The notes under the pieces: model-generated | What the model was told of the DNA's origin: nothing | The model's input: the letters and a program-made list of their open reading frames with translations, nothing else | Databases searched by the model: none | Shown here: positions 40,873-48,511 of the stretch, one piece after another | Numbering within the stretch: position 1 is the first letter of the stretch | Layout of the letters: each line of letters starts with the position of its first letter | NCBI GenBank assembly: GCA_017651225.1 | Contig: JAGCDF010000059.1 | Coordinates: 1 to 48,511 of the forward strand | DNA: 48,511 nucleotides | Source: Bacteroidales bacterium | GTDB taxonomy: Bacteria > Bacteroidota > Bacteroidia > Bacteroidales > UBA932 | Direction: 5' to 3' | Translations under genes and position numbers: made by a program

Positions 40873-42392
40873 GGATTGCAAAAACCCTGATATCAGTCGC
40901 GCTCCTGCTCATGGCATGGAGCGCGACTGCTGGTATTCCCCGGACCGAGGCGCAAAAGGCCATCGACGAGATTTGCGCGAAGGAGCCGCTCCGTTCCGCG
41001 CTCGTGGGCGTCCTGGCCGTGCGCGCGGACGGCGACACGGTCGTGGCCGTCAACCACCGCCAGAAGCTTGTGCCTGCCTCCAACGTGAAGCTCCTGACCA
41101 CGGGCATGGCCCTGCAGCTGCTGGGCGCCAATTTCCGCTTTGAGACGCGTTTGGGCTATACCGGCACCATCGAGGACGGCACCCTGCACGGGGACGTCTA
41201 CATCCTCGGCGGGGGCGACCCGACGACGGGCTCCCGTTCGGAGAGCACGGAAGCGATTGGCACGACCTTCGGCACCTGGGCGCAGCTGCTCTTCGACGCC
41301 GGCATCCGCCGCATCGAAGGCCGCATCCTCGGCGACCCGCGCTACTTCACCGACCACACGCCGCAGAACCTGGGCTGGACGTTCGACGACCTGGGCACGT
41401 ACTACGGCGCCGGCCCGAGCGGCCTCAATTTCTTCGAGAACGCGCAGAATTTCTATATCACCCCTGGGGCATCCGGCAGCGCGGTGAACTACCGCGTCCA
41501 GTATCCCGAGACGCCCTGGATGCACTACGAGAACCACACCGTCACCGGTGCGGCCCGCTCCTCGAACACGCTCTACTACGTGACCTCCACGCTTGCCCCG
41601 GTGGGCGAGATCGCGGGTTCCTTCCCGGTCGACCGCCGGGGCTACACCCTGGAGTGCTCGAACACCTTCGGCGCCTTCACCTGCGCCTATTATTTCCACA
41701 ACTTCCTCCGGACGCAGGGCGTTGAGGTGAGAGGCGGCTGGGGCGACATCACGCACCTGGGCGAGATCCGCACCTCGCTGGAGCTCGGCGCGGCGCGCAC
41801 GCCGGCGCCTGCCGTGGACAGCATCCGCATCGCGGGCAGCGCCTGGTCGGCCCCGCTCGCGGACATCGTCGCGGACACCAACCGCGAGAGCGACAACTTC
41901 TACGCGGAAGCGCTCCTGAAGGTGATTGCCATGCACCTGGACAAGACCGCCCGCCAGGACGACCTGGACGACGCGTCCGATGCCGGCCTGCGCAAGCTGG
42001 GCCTCCGCCCGGACGGCGCCTGCCGCCAGTTCGACGGCAGCGGCCTGTCCCGCAAGAACTACGTCTCGCCCGATTTCTTCGTCCGCTTCCTGCGGAAAAT
42101 GATGGCCCTGCCCGTCTGGAACGCGTTTTTCGGTTCGCTCCCGGTGCCCGGCGAGAAGGGCACGCTCGAGAACCGCTTCGACAAGGCGCCGCAGGAGTTC
42201 AAGGACCGCATCCACATGAAGAGCGGCTCGATGAACGGCGTGCGCTGCTTCAGCGGCTACATCCTCGCCTCCGACGGCGACCCGAAGAAGACCATCATCT
42301 TCTCGCTGCTGACCAACAACTGCACGGCCTCGTCCTACCAGGCGACGCCCATCCTCGACAGCATGATCGAGGCGATCGCCGCGGAGAACTAG
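40869..42392 (+). CDS. dacB: D-alanyl-D-alanine carboxypeptidase/endopeptidase, PBP4/DacB (peptidase S13) type
   Basis: A 507-residue exported penicillin-binding protein (signal peptide 1-21). The three active-site motifs are present: SNVK with Ser71 and Lys74, SDN at 341-343, and KSG at 451-453. A large insert between SXXK and SDN is the mark of the S13 family (the segment GDVYILGGGDPTT and following). It trims or cuts crosslinked stem peptides in the periplasm. The frame stays open upstream to 40650, but the ATG at 40869, overlapping the preceding TGA, gives a proper signal peptide. The gene ends just before a palindromic repeat followed by a T run. Confidence 0.93.
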   Translation: MRIAKTLISVALLLMAWSATAGIPRTEAQKAIDEICAKEPLRSALVGVLAVRADGDTVVAVNHRQKLVPASNVKLLTTGMALQLLGANFRFETRLGYTGTIEDGTLHGDVYILGGGDPTTGSRSESTEAIGTTFGTWAQLLFDAGIRRIEGRILGDPRYFTDHTPQNLGWTFDDLGTYYGAGPSGLNFFENAQNFYITPGASGSAVNYRVQYPETPWMHYENHTVTGAARSSNTLYYVTSTLAPVGEIAGSFPVDRRGYTLECSNTFGAFTCAYYFHNFLRTQGVEVRGGWGDITHLGEIRTSLELGAARTPAPAVDSIRIAGSAWSAPLADIVADTNRESDNFYAEALLKVIAMHLDKTARQDDLDDASDAGLRKLGLRPDGACRQFDGSGLSRKNYVSPDFFVRFLRKMMALPVWNAFFGSLPVPGEKGTLENRFDKAPQEFKDRIHMKSGSMNGVRCFSGYILASDGDPKKTIIFSLLTNNCTASSYQATPILDSMIEAIAAEN

Positions 42393-42425
42393 ATTCCGGG
42401 TCAAGCCCGGAATGACTATTTTTTT
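42393..42425 (+). repeat. Palindromic repeat ATTCCGGG/CCCGGAAT with T run, possible terminator
   Basis: ATTCCGGG (42393-42400) pairs with CCCGGAAT (42406-42413) around a five-base loop. GACTA and seven T follow (42419-42425). It begins directly after the stop of the DacB-type gene. Its minus-strand form GTCATTCCGGG...GGAATC matches the family of elements at 46655. It probably doubles as a terminator. Confidence 0.75.
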
Positions 42426-42427
42426 GT

Positions 42428-42435
42428 TATATTTG
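42428..42435 (+). promoter_or_regulatory. Putative -7 box TATATTTG
   Basis: Exact TAnnTTTG match six bases before the ATG at 42442, just after the palindromic repeat and T run. Leader would be at most a few bases. Confidence 0.6.
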
Positions 42436-42441
42436 CAAATT

Positions 42442-43302
42442 ATGCGGAAGATCCTCATACTGTTGCTGCTGCCGGTCCTGCTGGGGTCCTGCAACACCAT
42501 CACGTCGCTGGTACACGACGATCAAGTGGTGGCGAAAGTCGGCAAGAACAAGCTCTACAAATCGGAAGTGGAGCGCTTCATCCCCAACCTGGTCTCTCCG
42601 GCGGACAGCGCCCGCCTGGCGGAGCAGTACATCAACAGCTGGGCGATGGACCTGCTCTACCTGGACGTGGCGGAGCGGGAGCTCTCGAAAGGGGAGCTCG
42701 ACGTGAGCGCCGAACTGGAGGATTTCCGCCGTTCCCTGCTGAAATACCGCTACGAGCAGCGTTATATCAACGACCGGCTGGACACCTTGATCACGGACGA
42801 CCAGATCCGCAACTACTACGAGGCGCACAAGTCCGACTTCGAACTCAAGCGCCCGGTGCTCAAGCTGCGTTTCGTGGACGTGATGAAGGATTCGCCCAAC
42901 ATCAACGCCATCCTCCGGATGATGACCTCGCAGGAGTACGACGACGTGCAGCGGGCGGACACGCTCGCCAAGTCCACGGCGCTGCGCTGGTTTGACAGTT
43001 CCGACACCTGGATGGACGCCAACGAAGTGGCCAAGTATTTCGGCCTGGAGTACACGCAACTGCTGTCCCTGCTGTGGGGAGACACGATCCGGTACGAGCC
43101 GACGGACCGCGCCGACCTGATGTTCGCCTACGTGCGCGACATCCGCCGCAGCGGCCCCGCGCCGCTGGATTACTGCGCCCCGCAGATCCGCGATATCCTG
43201 ATGAGCGCAAGAAAACATGATCTGATGAACAGTTTGGAACGGGACTTGCTTGAAAACGCGCTCGAAAGCAAAACCTTTGTAGTTTACAAGAATGAAGAAT
43301 AA
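42442..43302 (+). CDS. SurA_N-like lipoprotein, possible periplasmic chaperone
   Basis: A 286-residue lipoprotein (signal ending LLGSC, Cys16). The mature part begins HDDQVVAKVGKNKLYKSEVE, the usual opening of SurA/PpiC-type chaperones. A helical domain with LAEQYINSWAMDLLYLDVAE and KYRYEQRYINDRL follows. I do not see a convincing parvulin domain, so it is probably a chaperone-only relative. It lies directly upstream of surA and overlaps it by 11 bases, suggesting joint work on outer-membrane protein transport. An earlier in-frame ATG at 42412 falls inside the upstream repeat and promoter, so 42442 is preferred. Confidence 0.8.
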   Translation: MRKILILLLLPVLLGSCNTITSLVHDDQVVAKVGKNKLYKSEVERFIPNLVSPADSARLAEQYINSWAMDLLYLDVAERELSKGELDVSAELEDFRRSLLKYRYEQRYINDRLDTLITDDQIRNYYEAHKSDFELKRPVLKLRFVDVMKDSPNINAILRMMTSQEYDDVQRADTLAKSTALRWFDSSDTWMDANEVAKYFGLEYTQLLSLLWGDTIRYEPTDRADLMFAYVRDIRRSGPAPLDYCAPQIRDILMSARKHDLMNSLERDLLENALESKTFVVYKNEE

Positions 43303-44665
43303 GCTCCTGAAATGTGCAGCGACGCTCGCCCTGGCGGGCCTTTGCATCGCCGCTTCCGCCCAGCGCTACCGCGGCGTCATCGATAAATCCGTCGCCATCG
43401 TGGGCAATGAGATGATTTCCCTGTCGGACGTGGAGGCGCAGGTGCAGGCCATGCGCGCCCAGGGTGTGCCCGCAAACCGCTGCGATATCCTCGAGAACAT
43501 GATGCAGACCAAGCTGCTCATCGCCCAGGCCCGCATCGACTCCCTGACGGTCAGTACGGACCAGGTGAACGCCCAGCTGGACCAGTATATGGCGGAGATG
43601 ACGACCCGTGCCGGCGGCGAGGACGAGCTGGCCGAGTACCTCGGCAAGCCGATCTACAAGCTGCGCCAGGAGTGGCGCACCCAGATCGAGGAGCAGACGC
43701 TCGCGCAGCAGGAGCAGTCCGAGATCGCCAAGAATCTGCCGGACCTGACGCCCTACGATGTCAAGCAGTTCCTCGACACGGCCGACGTGGCCTCGCTGCC
43801 CGTCGTGCCGATCAAATACCAGATGAGCCAGATCTGCATCTATCCCGACCGGGAGGCGGCCGCCATCGCCGTCAAGGAGCGTCTGCTCAACATCCGGGAG
43901 CGCATCATCAACGGCGAGCGTTTCGCCACGCTGGCCCGCCTGTATTCCGAGGATCCCGGCAGCGCCCGCAAGGGCGGCGAACTGGGCATGGCCTCCAAGA
44001 CCATCTTTTGGCCGGCCTTCTCGGACGCCGCCATGTCGCTCAAGCCCGGCACCATCTCCCAGATCGTGGAGACGCCGGACGGCTTCCACATCATCGAGGT
44101 GCTGGAGAAGAAGGGTGACATGTTCAACGCCCGCCACATCCTCATCCGACCCAGCTACACGCTGGCGGACCAGGAGAAGGCGTTCCAGCGCCTGGACAGC
44201 CTGCGCACGGCCATTCTGGACAGCACCATCACCTTTGAAGCCGCGGCGCGCTTCTACTCCGAGGATGCGCCCACCCGCACCAACGGCGGCCAGATGGCTG
44301 ATCCGCACACCGGCTCCGCCTATTTCGAGATCGACCAGCTGAAGCCGCAGGACTACGCCGCCATCCAGGATCTGCAGATCGGCGAGATCTCCGAGCCGAT
44401 CGCCTCGCTGGACAACGAAGGCCGCGACGGCAACCTCGTCTACAAGATCGTCCGCCTGGACAAGATCGTTCCCGCGCACACGGCCACCTTCGAGTCGGAC
44501 TACACCGACCTGCTCGCCCAGGTGCAGCAGGAGAAGGTCAATGTGGCCATCAGGAAGTTCCTGGACGACAAGATAGAGAGCAGCTACATCATCATCGATC
44601 CCCTGTTCGGGGACTGTGAGTTCTCCCGGAAAGGATGGTCCGCCAAAATCAGAAAAGACGACTGA
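43292..44665 (+). CDS. surA: Peptidyl-prolyl isomerase SurA, periplasmic chaperone
   Basis: A 457-residue protein with a signal peptide (1-23). A SurA_N domain begins DKSVAIVGNEMISLSDVEAQ (31-50) and runs to about 165. A parvulin domain follows at about 175-272 (YSEDPGSARKGGELGMASKT and ETPDGFHIIEVLEKK). A second, more degenerate parvulin lies at about 278-390 (NARHILIRPSYTLADQEKAF, RTNGGQMADP). This is the classic N-P1-P2 arrangement. It escorts unfolded barrel proteins to the outer-membrane assembly complex. It sits between a SurA-like lipoprotein and an OstA-like protein, both envelope-biogenesis genes, with overlaps at both ends (11 and 31 bases). Confidence 0.92.
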   Translation: MKNKLLKCAATLALAGLCIAASAQRYRGVIDKSVAIVGNEMISLSDVEAQVQAMRAQGVPANRCDILENMMQTKLLIAQARIDSLTVSTDQVNAQLDQYMAEMTTRAGGEDELAEYLGKPIYKLRQEWRTQIEEQTLAQQEQSEIAKNLPDLTPYDVKQFLDTADVASLPVVPIKYQMSQICIYPDREAAAIAVKERLLNIRERIINGERFATLARLYSEDPGSARKGGELGMASKTIFWPAFSDAAMSLKPGTISQIVETPDGFHIIEVLEKKGDMFNARHILIRPSYTLADQEKAFQRLDSLRTAILDSTITFEAAARFYSEDAPTRTNGGQMADPHTGSAYFEIDQLKPQDYAAIQDLQIGEISEPIASLDNEGRDGNLVYKIVRLDKIVPAHTATFESDYTDLLAQVQQEKVNVAIRKFLDDKIESSYIIIDPLFGDCEFSRKGWSAKIRKDD

Positions 44666-47169
44666 TTCTCTTCGCGGCCCTGCTGCTTGCAGCCCTGCCG
44701 CTGTCTGCCCAGCAAACTTCCGGGCAGACGGACTCGCTGGTACGCCTGCTCAACGCCGTTTCCCTGGAGCAGGTGGAGAAGGACGGCCGGATGGCGCGCA
44801 AGGCCATCGACCCCACCTTCCTGCATAACGGCACCTATCTCTCCTGCGACACGGCCCTCTGGCACGTGGAGGAGAAAATCATCAACTGCTTCGGCAACGT
44901 CCGGCTCACGCAGGGCGAGTCCGAGCTGACCAGCGGCAAGCTGGACTACCTGATCGACGAAAGCCTCGCACAGTTCCGCGGCGGGGTGGTCGAACTGCGC
45001 AACCAGAAAGACAACGTTCTCCGCACGCATATCCTGGACTACAACACGAAGGACAGCCTGGCCGTCTTCTCGGGCGGCGCGTCGATGATCAGCTCCGACG
45101 GGCAGATCATCGAGAGCGACGAGGGCACCTACGAGAACGCCCGCGACATGTTCAACTTCAGCGGCAACGTCAACATGTTCACGGATTCCATCTTCGTGCG
45201 TACGGAGAAGTTGCGCTACGACTCCGGTGCGGAGCGGGCTGATTTCCTGACCGAAATCGACTTCTGGAAGGACGGCAGGATGCTCTCAGCGGGCTCCGGC
45301 TGGTACGAGCGCGGGCGGGAGACCTTCTTCTTCCGCGACCACGTCCACGGCCTGGGCGAGAGCGAGGAGTCCTGGAGCGACAGCCTGTACTACTACCGCA
45401 TGCCGAACGACCTGCTGATGCTCGGCAGCGTGCAGGTCCAGGACCAGAGCCGCCGCGTCGCGGCGTTGGGCGACCGGCTGCAGTACGTGGATTCCCTGGC
45501 CCGCGTGACGCTGGAGGAGAACGCCTCCGTGGCCCTGTGGGACGAGGACGGCGCACAGCCGGACACGACCTACCTGGGCGCGGAGCGCTTCGTCTACTGG
45601 ACGCAGCCGAAGTGCGACGTCGATAAGGACGAGATCGCGCTGGCCGAGAAGCGCCGGGCGGAGATGCTGGAAGACCCGATTGCGGCCTACCGCCGCCGCG
45701 CCGCCGAAGAGGCAGCGAACAAGCGCGAAGAAGCGATGCGTGAGAACGCATCGCTTCAAAGGCCTTCGGCCCAAAATACGGGGGGCGTTCCCCCCGAACC
45801 CCCTGCGTCGCTTCGCTCCGGAAACCAGGCGTCGGAAGATGAAGCGCCGGCCGATACGACGGTCGTCCTGACCGAACTGAACTTCCCTGCCGATTCCCTT
45901 GCGGCCCAGCGGGACACCCTTCCGCCGCCCCCGGACAGCACCAAGATCGGCTTCCTCTTCGCGAACAAGGACATCAAGATTTTCCGCAAGGACATGCAGG
46001 TCCGCTGCGACTCCCTGCGCTACAGCGACCTCGACTCCATCGCCCGCCTGTACAAGAACCCCATCGTCTGGAACGAGGGGAACCGCCAGTACAACTCCGA
46101 CAGCCTCTTCGTGCTGCTCCGCAACGAGAAGATGGAGCGCGCCAATCTCCTGTCCAACGCCTTCGTCCACACGGAGGAGGCGGGCGGCTACTTCGATCAG
46201 ATCAAGAGTACGGATATCATCGCCTACTTCAGCGACTCCACTTCGCTGCGCCGTTTCGACGCCCTGGGCGGCGTCACGGCCCTGCTTTATCTGGAGGAGA
46301 ACGACGCCATCGCCACCGTCAACCGGACGGAGAGCAAGATGATGATGGCGACCTTTGACGCGGAAGGCAACGTCGACCATGTCTATAATTTCGACAACCC
46401 CAAGAGCGACGCCTATCCGGTCGTGCAGCTTCCCGCCGCCGAGCACAAGCTGCGCGGTTTCAACTGGCAGCCGGAGCTCCGCCCGAAGGATAAGTTCGAC
46501 GTGACGGCGATGGTGGTCCGCGACTCCGAGCGGGAGGCCTACGAGGCCCGGCCCCATGCGGCTTTCCCCCATACGGACGTCTATTTCCCAGGACACATGT
46601 CCGACCTGTATGCTTCGCTCGATTCCGCCAAGACCAGGCGCAATACCCGTCCGAGTCATTCCGGACTTGATCCGGAATCTCCAGGCGCATTGGATTCCCT
46701 TGCGGTTAGAGATTCCAGCTCGCAGGCTGGAATGACTACAGAAGAGCCTGACTCTACGTCAATCGCTGTGCCTGACTCCACGGACATCCTGAACGGAGTG
46801 AAGGATCTTCCCGCCACGCGCGACACGACCTACATGTCCGAGCGCGAACTGCGGAAGGCGATGCGCATTGCGAAGCGCGACGCCCGCTGGGCTGAGCTGG
46901 ATCAGCGCGACGCCGACAAGGCGGCCGCGAAGCAGGCGCGCAAGGATGCGCGCAAAGCCAGACGCGAGGCCCGGGAGGCCGCCCGCCTGGCCAAACAGGC
47001 GAAAACCGATGCAGCCAAGCTGCAGAAATACATAGAACGCTACGAAAAAAAGAAAGCGCGCCATGAATCCCGAAAACAAAAATCTGTCCCTGCCGGAAAA
47101 CGCTCACCGGGAGCTGAAACCGGGGGAGAATTACCAGCCCCTGCTGAGTCCGAACGAGAAGCCCTTTGA
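44635..47169 (+). CDS. OstA/LptA-like organic solvent tolerance-type protein with repeat-derived linkers
   Basis: An 844-residue protein with a signal peptide (about 1-25). The OstA-like beta-jellyroll repeats are seen at about 60-345 (FLHNGTYLSCDTALWHVEE, GNVRLTQGESELTSGKLDYL, and the later FNFSGNVNMFTDS). Another block follows (about 425-640; KDIKIFRKDMQVRCDSLRYS, LRRFDALGGVTALLYLEEND). These are separated and followed by low-complexity linkers that contain palindromic DNA elements in frame (about residues 366-400 and 673-701). The C-terminal 110 residues are Arg/Lys/Ala-rich and probably helical. Family members move lipopolysaccharide across the periplasm; the exact role in Bacteroidetes is less clear. 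The last 107 bases overlap the OPT transporter gene in another frame. Confidence 0.85.
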   Translation: MVRQNQKRRLILFAALLLAALPLSAQQTSGQTDSLVRLLNAVSLEQVEKDGRMARKAIDPTFLHNGTYLSCDTALWHVEEKIINCFGNVRLTQGESELTSGKLDYLIDESLAQFRGGVVELRNQKDNVLRTHILDYNTKDSLAVFSGGASMISSDGQIIESDEGTYENARDMFNFSGNVNMFTDSIFVRTEKLRYDSGAERADFLTEIDFWKDGRMLSAGSGWYERGRETFFFRDHVHGLGESEESWSDSLYYYRMPNDLLMLGSVQVQDQSRRVAALGDRLQYVDSLARVTLEENASVALWDEDGAQPDTTYLGAERFVYWTQPKCDVDKDEIALAEKRRAEMLEDPIAAYRRRAAEEAANKREEAMRENASLQRPSAQNTGGVPPEPPASLRSGNQASEDEAPADTTVVLTELNFPADSLAAQRDTLPPPPDSTKIGFLFANKDIKIFRKDMQVRCDSLRYSDLDSIARLYKNPIVWNEGNRQYNSDSLFVLLRNEKMERANLLSNAFVHTEEAGGYFDQIKSTDIIAYFSDSTSLRRFDALGGVTALLYLEENDAIATVNRTESKMMMATFDAEGNVDHVYNFDNPKSDAYPVVQLPAAEHKLRGFNWQPELRPKDKFDVTAMVVRDSEREAYEARPHAAFPHTDVYFPGHMSDLYASLDSAKTRRNTRPSHSGLDPESPGALDSLAVRDSSSQAGMTTEEPDSTSIAVPDSTDILNGVKDLPATRDTTYMSERELRKAMRIAKRDARWAELDQRDADKAAAKQARKDARKARREAREAARLAKQAKTDAAKLQKYIERYEKKKARHESRKQKSVPAGKRSPGAETGGELPAPAESEREAL
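45730..45821. repeat. Multi-hairpin insertion inside the OstA-like gene
   Basis: Three hairpins in a row: an 11-bp perfect stem GAAGCGATGCG (45730-45740) with CGCATCGCTTC (45747-45757); a short GGCC/GGCC hairpin near 45761-45771; and GGGGGG (45780-45785) with CCCCCC (45790-45795). TCGCTTC at 45808-45814 can also pair with the first stem. The protein here (NTGGVPPEPPASLRSG) looks unlike the rest of the gene, as expected for an inserted element. Confidence 0.65.
46655..46736. repeat. Double palindromic element GTCATTCC...GGAATGAC inside the OstA-like gene
   Basis: GTCATTCCGGA...TCCGGAATC (46655-46679) and GATTCCAGC...GCTGGAATGAC (46711-46736) are two palindromes facing each other, so the outer ends GTCATTCC and GGAATGAC are inverted repeats. 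The encoded SHSGLDPESPG and SSSQAGMT peptides are typical translations of this repeat family. The frame stays open through it. Confidence 0.85.
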
Positions 47170-48511
47170 GGTCACGCCCTACAGCGTGACGGTGGGCTTG
47201 CTGATGACCATCCTTTTTTCCGCCGCCGCGGCCTACCTCGGGCTGAAGGTCGGCCAGGTGTTTGAGGCGGCCATCCCGATCGCCATCATCGCCGTCGGCC
47301 TGACCGGCGCCCTGAAGAAGCAGGGCGGCCTGGGGCAGAACGTCATCATCCAGAGCATCGGAGCCTGCTCCGGCGTGGTGGTGGCGGGCGCCATCTTCAC
47401 GCTCCCGGCCATCTACATCCTGGGCCTGGACGTTAATTTCTGGCAGATGTTCCTGAGCTCGATGCTGGGCGGTTTCCTCGGCATCCTGTTCCTCATTCCC
47501 TTCCGCAAATACTTCGTCAAGGAGATGCACGGCAAGTACCCGTTCCCGGAGGCCACGGCTACCACGCAGGTGCTCGTCAGCGGCGAGGGCGGCGGCAAGA
47601 GCGCCAAGACCCTGCTCGCCGCGGGCCTCGTGGGCGGTCTGTATGACTTCGTCGTCGCAACCTTCGGTGCCTGGGCGGAGACGCTTAGCACCACGGTCAT
47701 GCACTGGGGTCAGGTGGTCGCGGACAAGGCCAAGGTGGTGCTCAAGCTCAATACCGGCGCGGCCGTGCTGGGCCTGGGCTACATTGTGGGCCTGAAATAC
47801 GCGTTCATCATCTGCTGCGGCTCCTTCCTCGTCTGGCTCGTCATCATCCCGTTGATGAACCTCATCTGGGGTGGGACCGTCATCGACCTGATGGGCACGG
47901 GCATCACCCAGACCATCTCCGAGATGGCGCCTGAGCAGATCTTCAAGGAATACGCCCGCCACATCGGCATCGGCGGCATCGCCACCGCGGGCATCATCGG
48001 CATCATCAAGAGCGCCGGCGTGATCAAGAGCGCGGTGGGCCTGGCGGCCAGCGAGTTCAAGCGCAAGCCGGGCGCCTCGGCCGAGAAGCCGGAGCGCACG
48101 CAGGAGGATCTTCCGATGAAGACGGTGGTCTGGGGCATCGCCCTCACGCTGCTCGCCGTGTTCGCTTTCTTCGCCTTCGGCGGGGTGGTGAACAACATCT
48201 GGCAGGCCATCATCGGCCTCGTCATCATTGCGGTGATCGCCTTCCTCTTCACGACCGTGGCGGCCAACGCCATCGCCATCGTGGGCACGAACCCGGTCAG
48301 CGGCATGACCATCATGACGCTCATCATCACGGCCCTCGTGCTGGTGGCGGTCGGCCTGAAGGGTAACGCCGGCATGGTGGCCGCAATGGTCATCGGCGGC
48401 GTGGTCTGCACGGCCCTCAGCACCGCCGGCGGCCTGATCACCGACTTCAAGATCGGCTACTGGATCGGCACGACGCCGAAGAAGCAGGAGGCCTGGAAAT
48501 TCGTCGGCATC
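47063..48511 (+). CDS. OPT-family oligopeptide/metal transporter, partial
   Basis: The gene runs off the right edge; 483 codons are visible without a stop. The start ATG at 47063 lies inside the end of the OstA-like gene (107-base overlap, different frame). The N-terminus (LPENAHRELKPGENYQPLLS) precedes the first helix and fits the family, so this start is preferred over later ones. Many hydrophobic helices are visible, with OPT-type motifs GLKVGQVFEAAIPIAIIAV, MHGKYPFPEATATTQVLVSG and AIAIVGTNPVSGMTIMTLII. Members import peptides or metal chelates using a proton gradient. The substrate here is unknown. Confidence 0.9.
   Translation, partial: MNPENKNLSLPENAHRELKPGENYQPLLSPNEKPFEVTPYSVTVGLLMTILFSAAAAYLGLKVGQVFEAAIPIAIIAVGLTGALKKQGGLGQNVIIQSIGACSGVVVAGAIFTLPAIYILGLDVNFWQMFLSSMLGGFLGILFLIPFRKYFVKEMHGKYPFPEATATTQVLVSGEGGGKSAKTLLAAGLVGGLYDFVVATFGAWAETLSTTVMHWGQVVADKAKVVLKLNTGAAVLGLGYIVGLKYAFIICCGSFLVWLVIIPLMNLIWGGTVIDLMGTGITQTISEMAPEQIFKEYARHIGIGGIATAGIIGIIKSAGVIKSAVGLAASEFKRKPGASAEKPERTQEDLPMKTVVWGIALTLLAVFAFFAFGGVVNNIWQAIIGLVIIAVIAFLFTTVAANAIAIVGTNPVSGMTIMTLIITALVLVAVGLKGNAGMVAAMVIGGVVCTALSTAGGLITDFKIGYWIGTTPKKQEAWKFVGI

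Noticed and set aside
1-48511. Prophage, transposon or integrative element genes
   Set aside because: No integrase, transposase, phage structural or conjugation gene was recognised; only small palindromic repeats are present.

Overview
The window looks like a chromosomal segment of a GC-rich member of the Bacteroidales, probably a gut or rumen carbohydrate degrader. The evidence is the family content and the promoter type. Families include OMP_b-brl_3-type TonB receptors, an OstA-like protein, DUF4252 proteins, an aldo/keto reductase with a ferredoxin tail, and many signal-peptide or lipoprotein glycoside hydrolases. Several genes start a few bases after a TAnnTTTG box, the Bacteroidetes -7 element, and no clear Shine-Dalgarno sequences are seen. 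No rRNA, tRNA, CRISPR array, transposase or integrase was recognised. No gene-free stretch exceeds 300 bases; the longest is 220 bases (14222-14441), and it holds a promoter, a hairpin and a gene relic.

Layout. 1-6505: a partial gene with a 21-bp tandem repeat, a secreted zinc metalloprotease/beta-propeller/outer-membrane-barrel protein, a PrsW-like intramembrane protease, a seven-helix membrane protein with an AraC-type DNA-binding tail, and a cytidylate-kinase-like protein. 6506-18284: a first carbohydrate block with a divergent GH9/GH3 pair, an OMP_b-brl_3 TonB-dependent receptor, a DUF2207 membrane protein and a GH43 enzyme. A 74-bp decayed copy of the 3' end of the GH43 gene lies in inverted orientation at 14370-14443. 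18350-22759 (minus): a GH54 alpha-L-arabinofuranosidase followed 3 bases later by a VKOR-DsbA disulfide-forming fusion.

22921-35875 (plus): a compact eight-gene run with very short gaps or overlaps. It encodes a CE6-GH51 fusion, a second GH54, a GDSL-GH13 fusion, three alpha/beta hydrolases, an FHS-type MFS sugar transporter and a fructokinase-like PfkB kinase. Together with the GH54, GH3 and GH43 genes it reads as a locus for stripping arabinose and acyl decorations from a plant polysaccharide such as arabinoxylan, then importing and phosphorylating the sugar. It has no SusC/SusD pair in view.

35912-48511: cell-envelope and regulatory genes. These are an L,D-transpeptidase, a four-gene ECF sigma operon (DUF4252 - sigma - putative anti-sigma - DUF4252) linked by ATGA overlaps, an NlpC/P60 peptidase, an aldo/keto reductase with two 4Fe-4S motifs, a small helical protein, a PBP4/DacB-type peptidase, a SurA-like lipoprotein, SurA, an OstA-like protein carrying two palindromic repeat insertions in frame, and the start of an OPT transporter.

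The observations most worth a second look are: the GH54/VKOR-DsbA pairing with a conserved three-disulfide pattern; repeat modules nested inside lamin-tail domains of both GH54 proteins; the CE6-GH51 and GDSL-GH13 fusions; the inverted gene relic; palindromic elements captured inside a coding region; and several genes that look leaderless.
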